Below are positions 6,325 to 8,449 of a DNA stretch of 8,449 nt, in pieces. The stretch covers positions 1-8,449 of the forward strand of contig CAZWTU010000070.1 of NCBI GenBank assembly GCA_964637035.1. The letters are read 5' to 3'. The first letter of the stretch is position 1, and the number at the start of each line of letters is the position of its first letter. Under the pieces are notes generated by a model. The model was not told the origin of the DNA. It ran no database searches and saw only the letters and a program-made list of their open reading frames with translations. Made by a program: the position numbers and the translations under genes. Source of the stretch: CAZMMV01 sp964637035 (lineage in GTDB: Bacteria > Bacillota > Clostridia > Tissierellales > Tissierellaceae).

Positions 6325-6360
6325 CCACATTCTCTCCTTCCATATTCTCCTTGTATTTTC

Positions 6361-6389
6361 ATTATACCCTTTTACTTGATTCTCTACAA
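6361..6389 (-). promoter_or_regulatory. Predicted sigma-A promoter of pepV
   Basis: TTGTAG (6389-6384) and a perfect TATAAT (6366-6361) with a 17-base spacer on the minus strand. Initiation near 6354 leaves a leader of about 30 bases before the pepV ATG. The remainder of this divergent intergenic region must hold the promoter of the plus-strand protease gene, for which I see no convincing -35/-10 pair. Confidence 0.65.
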
Positions 6390-6466
6390 TTAAATTTATA
6401 TTCTTTTATATTAATTGAGTTAAATGGTTAGACTAATTTTAGAAATATATATAGGGTGGGGATAAA

Positions 6467-8026
6467 TTGAAAAAGAAAAAAATAACATTTGTATTTTTAG
6501 CTTTAGGGCTAATTTCATCTTTTCTATTGCTTTGGGATGGCTTTACATCTAAGGGTGAGTTCTCCAATTTTAGATTAATAGATAAGATTGTAGTATGGAC
6601 AATAACCTTAATATTGTTTTTGTTATATAATAGCATGAAAACACCACCTCAATTGGTACCATCTGTTATGTCTATAGAAAAGAATGGGGACAAAGAAAAA
6701 AATAAATCAAATATTTCATTTAAAGATGTAGCAGGATTAGATGAAGTCAAAGAAGAATTACAAGAAACCATTGATTTTATTAATAATTCTATGAAGTATA
6801 AAAAAATGGGTGCCAAAATTCCCAAGGGTATATTATTTCACGGTCCCCCAGGGACTGGTAAAACTTTATTAGCTAAGGCTATAGCAGGTGAAACTCATTC
6901 TAGTTTTTTATATGCTTCCGGTTCTGAATTCGTAGAAAAATATGTAGGTGTAGGTGCAAAAAGAGTTCGGTCATTGTTTGAAAAAGCTAAAAAAGATTCA
7001 CCTAGCATTATATTTATTGACGAATTAGATGCCATAGGTACTAAAAGAAATATGGAATCCAATAATGAAAAAGATCAGACCCTAAATCAACTTTTAGTTG
7101 AGATGGACGGATTCAACACTGACGAAACTGTAATTGTAGTAGCTGCAACAAATAGACTAGACTTGCTTGATGAAGCCCTCCTAAGGCCAGGTAGATTTGA
7201 TAGACATATATTTATAGGTAATCCTAATGTAAACACTAGGGAGAAAATCTTACAAGTTCACACAAAGAATAAGCCTATTGATAAGTCCATAGATATAAAA
7301 TCCATAGCTAAAAAAACAACTGGACTCTCTGGTGCAGAACTTGCAAACATCGCCAATGAAGCTGCTATTATTGCTGTACGGAGGAAGAAAAATACAATAT
7401 CTAGTATAGAATTTGATGCGGCTATAGAAAGGGTATTAGCAGGTCTAGAAGTAAAAAATCCTTCGGTTTTACACAAAGAAAAAGAAACCGTAGCAATACA
7501 CGAGGCAGGCCATGCACTGGTTTGCAAAATATTAAATATTGACTTGATTCAAAAAATATCAATTATTCCTAGGGGCCAGTCCTTAGGCTATGTCCTCAAG
7601 TTTCCTGAAGATGAAAGATACCTTTTAACTAAAACCCAATTACTAGATAGAATAACAGGCCTACTAGCTGGCAGGGCTGCTGAGGAAATTGTATTTAGTG
7701 AAATCACAACAGGAGCCAAGGATGATTTAAACAAAGCAACAAATATAGCTAGGGAAATGGTATGTAGTTATGGAATGAGTGATTTAGGCACCATGGCTTT
7801 AGATGAAAATTACATGAGATATAACTCTGATACAATTCGCTTAGAGATCAAAAGGATTACAGACGAAAGATACCTTGAAGCCTTAAGTATTCTAACAGAA
7901 AATAAATTTCTCCTTGTAAATGTTGCAGACAGCCTTTTACAAAAAGAAACATTAGATAATATTCAGCTAGATGAAATATTCGAAAAATGCAAGGCTTCTA
8001 TGCCTTGTGCAGCTCAAATTACCTAA
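6467..8026 (+). CDS. Short FtsH-type membrane AAA+ zinc metalloprotease
   Basis: An ATP-driven membrane protease predicted to extract and degrade membrane and cytosolic proteins. It has 519 residues against 600-650 for usual FtsH. TM1 (about 6-23) and TM2 (about 39-56) are joined by only some 15-18 outer residues instead of the usual 70-80-residue extracytoplasmic domain. The AAA domain is complete: Walker A GPPGTGKT (126-133), pore loop YVGVG (159-163), Walker B IIFIDELD (181-188) and the second region of homology with ATNR (227-230) and LLRPGRFDR (238-246), R240 and R243 being candidate arginine fingers. The M41 domain has HEAGH (345-349) and the third zinc ligand D420 in TTGAKDDLNKAT. All catalytic residues are present, so it should be active. 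The C-terminal region is also shortened. The start is TTG at 6467, preceded by GGGTGGGG; no upstream in-frame start exists before a stop at 6452. It is the only plus-strand gene here, and is likely a paralogue of a full FtsH encoded elsewhere. Confidence 0.93.
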   Translation: MKKKKITFVFLALGLISSFLLLWDGFTSKGEFSNFRLIDKIVVWTITLILFLLYNSMKTPPQLVPSVMSIEKNGDKEKNKSNISFKDVAGLDEVKEELQETIDFINNSMKYKKMGAKIPKGILFHGPPGTGKTLLAKAIAGETHSSFLYASGSEFVEKYVGVGAKRVRSLFEKAKKDSPSIIFIDELDAIGTKRNMESNNEKDQTLNQLLVEMDGFNTDETVIVVAATNRLDLLDEALLRPGRFDRHIFIGNPNVNTREKILQVHTKNKPIDKSIDIKSIAKKTTGLSGAELANIANEAAIIAVRRKKNTISSIEFDAAIERVLAGLEVKNPSVLHKEKETVAIHEAGHALVCKILNIDLIQKISIIPRGQSLGYVLKFPEDERYLLTKTQLLDRITGLLAGRAAEEIVFSEITTGAKDDLNKATNIAREMVCSYGMSDLGTMALDENYMRYNSDTIRLEIKRITDERYLEALSILTENKFLLVNVADSLLQKETLDNIQLDEIFEKCKASMPCAAQIT

Positions 8027-8045
8027 ATCTAAAACTAACTTAAAA

Positions 8046-8082
8046 AAGTTGGATTTATGTTATGAAAACATAAATCCAACTT
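8046..8082. terminator. Bidirectional terminator between the FtsH-like gene and thrS
   Basis: Arms 8046-8061 (AAGTTGGATTTATGTT) and 8067-8082 are perfect inverse complements of 16 bases with a five-base loop. On the plus strand the stem is followed by GTTTTTAATTTTT, and on the minus strand by TTTTAAGTTAGTTTT. It lies 19 bases after the protease stop and 4 bases after the thrS stop, so it serves both convergent genes. Confidence 0.92.
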
Positions 8083-8086
8083 GTTT

Positions 8087-8449
8087 TTAATTTTTGCCTT
8101 CGACCTCACCTAATAATTCTTGCATAAAATCTTCAACTTTTACCTGACCCTGGTCTCCTTCATCTCTTTTCCTTACGGAAACCAATCTATCGTCTACTTC
8201 TTTTTCTCCTACTATTAACATATAAGGAATTCTCATGTTTCTTGCTTCCCTTATTTTATAGCCTATTTTTTCTGCCCTACTATCTACAGTTACCCTTATG
8301 CCCTTGTCTTCCAATTCTTTTTTAATTTCATAAGCATAGTCATTAAAATTATCAGATATGGGTAAAATAGACGCTTGAACTGGTGCTAACCAAACTGGAA
8401 ATTTACCTGCATAATGTTCTATTAAGATTCCCATAAATCTTTCCATACT
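8087..8449 (-). CDS. thrS: Threonyl-tRNA synthetase, C-terminal part (5' end outside window)
   Basis: The last 120 residues of ThrRS, which charges tRNA-Thr in the cytoplasm. The fragment opens with SMERFMGILIEHY, the class II motif 3 region whose Arg contacts ATP, then FPVWLAPVQ, the junction into the anticodon-binding domain. That domain shows LPISD, GIRVTVDSRAEKIGYKIREA and IPYMLIVGEKE, characteristic of ThrRS, and ends with SVRKRDEGDQG and a short acidic tail. Full-length ThrRS is about 635-640 residues, so about four fifths lie beyond base 8449 together with any T-box. The reading frame is open to the window edge; the ATG at 8446 is internal (Met of SMERF), not a start. The stop is followed at once by the shared terminator. 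Confidence 0.98.
   Translation of the reverse strand, partial: SMERFMGILIEHYAGKFPVWLAPVQASILPISDNFNDYAYEIKKELEDKGIRVTVDSRAEKIGYKIREARNMRIPYMLIVGEKEVDDRLVSVRKRDEGDQGQVKVEDFMQELLGEVEGKN

Noticed and set aside
6376..6451. Plus-strand promoter for the FtsH-like gene (TTGATT with TATATT at 15 bases, or TTGAGT at 6415)
   Set aside because: The first pair has too short a spacer and the second has no acceptable -10 at 16-18 bases. A promoter must exist but I cannot place it.
7258..7527. Minus-strand open frame inside the FtsH-like gene
   Set aside because: It overlaps the AAA lid and HEAGH region on the opposite strand and has no independent support.
7990..8010. Small hairpin CAAGGC/GCCTTG near the end of the FtsH-like gene
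   Set aside because: It is inside the coding frame, has no T-run after it, and a much better terminator follows at 8046-8082.
1..8449. Mobile element, CRISPR array, tRNA or rRNA gene, or defence system
   Set aside because: No transposase or integrase, direct repeat array, tRNA-like cloverleaf or defence gene family is visible on either strand; all space is explained by housekeeping genes and their control signals.

Overview
This is an AT-rich (roughly one-third GC) stretch of a bacterial chromosome. The gene content, strong AGGAGG-type ribosome sites, sigma-A promoters and an L20-type infC leader point to a Firmicute of the class Clostridia, possibly near Tissierellales. The order-level guess rests on general protein character only. 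The region is core housekeeping DNA. I see no mobile element, CRISPR array, tRNA, rRNA or defence locus, and no gene-free stretch longer than about 215 bases.

Layout from left to right: the 5' part of pheS (minus); a SpoU/TrmH-class rRNA 2'-O-methyltransferase (minus); a Ktr-type potassium channel pair, ktrA then ktrB in window order (minus, so ktrB is transcribed first); rplT, rpmI and infC (minus, transcribed infC-rpmI-rplT) behind a structured leader; the dipeptidase gene pepV (minus); one plus-strand gene for an unusually short FtsH-type membrane AAA+ zinc protease; and the 3' end of thrS (minus).

Transcription can be read quite clearly. A near-consensus promoter directly after the pepV stop drives infC-rpmI-rplT through a leader holding a potential pseudoknot, a long hairpin and a terminator, which is the architecture of the L20-controlled attenuator of Gram-positive infC operons. 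infC begins with the rare AUU codon. A terminator overlapping the rplT stop closes that operon, and a separate extended -10 promoter right behind it starts ktrB-ktrA-methyltransferase. pheS has its own promoter just after the methyltransferase stop. pepV has its own promoter, and the FtsH-like gene and thrS converge on a shared two-way terminator.

Functionally the window is centred on translation: ThrRS, PheRS, IF3, L35, L20 and an rRNA methylase. Potassium uptake, dipeptide hydrolysis and membrane proteolysis are interspersed. The order thrS-infC-rpmI-rplT-pheS is the classical cluster also known from Escherichia coli, here opened at two points by unrelated genes. I found no clearly novel system. 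The points most worth a second look are the infC leader, the short FtsH-like protease and the pheS leader.
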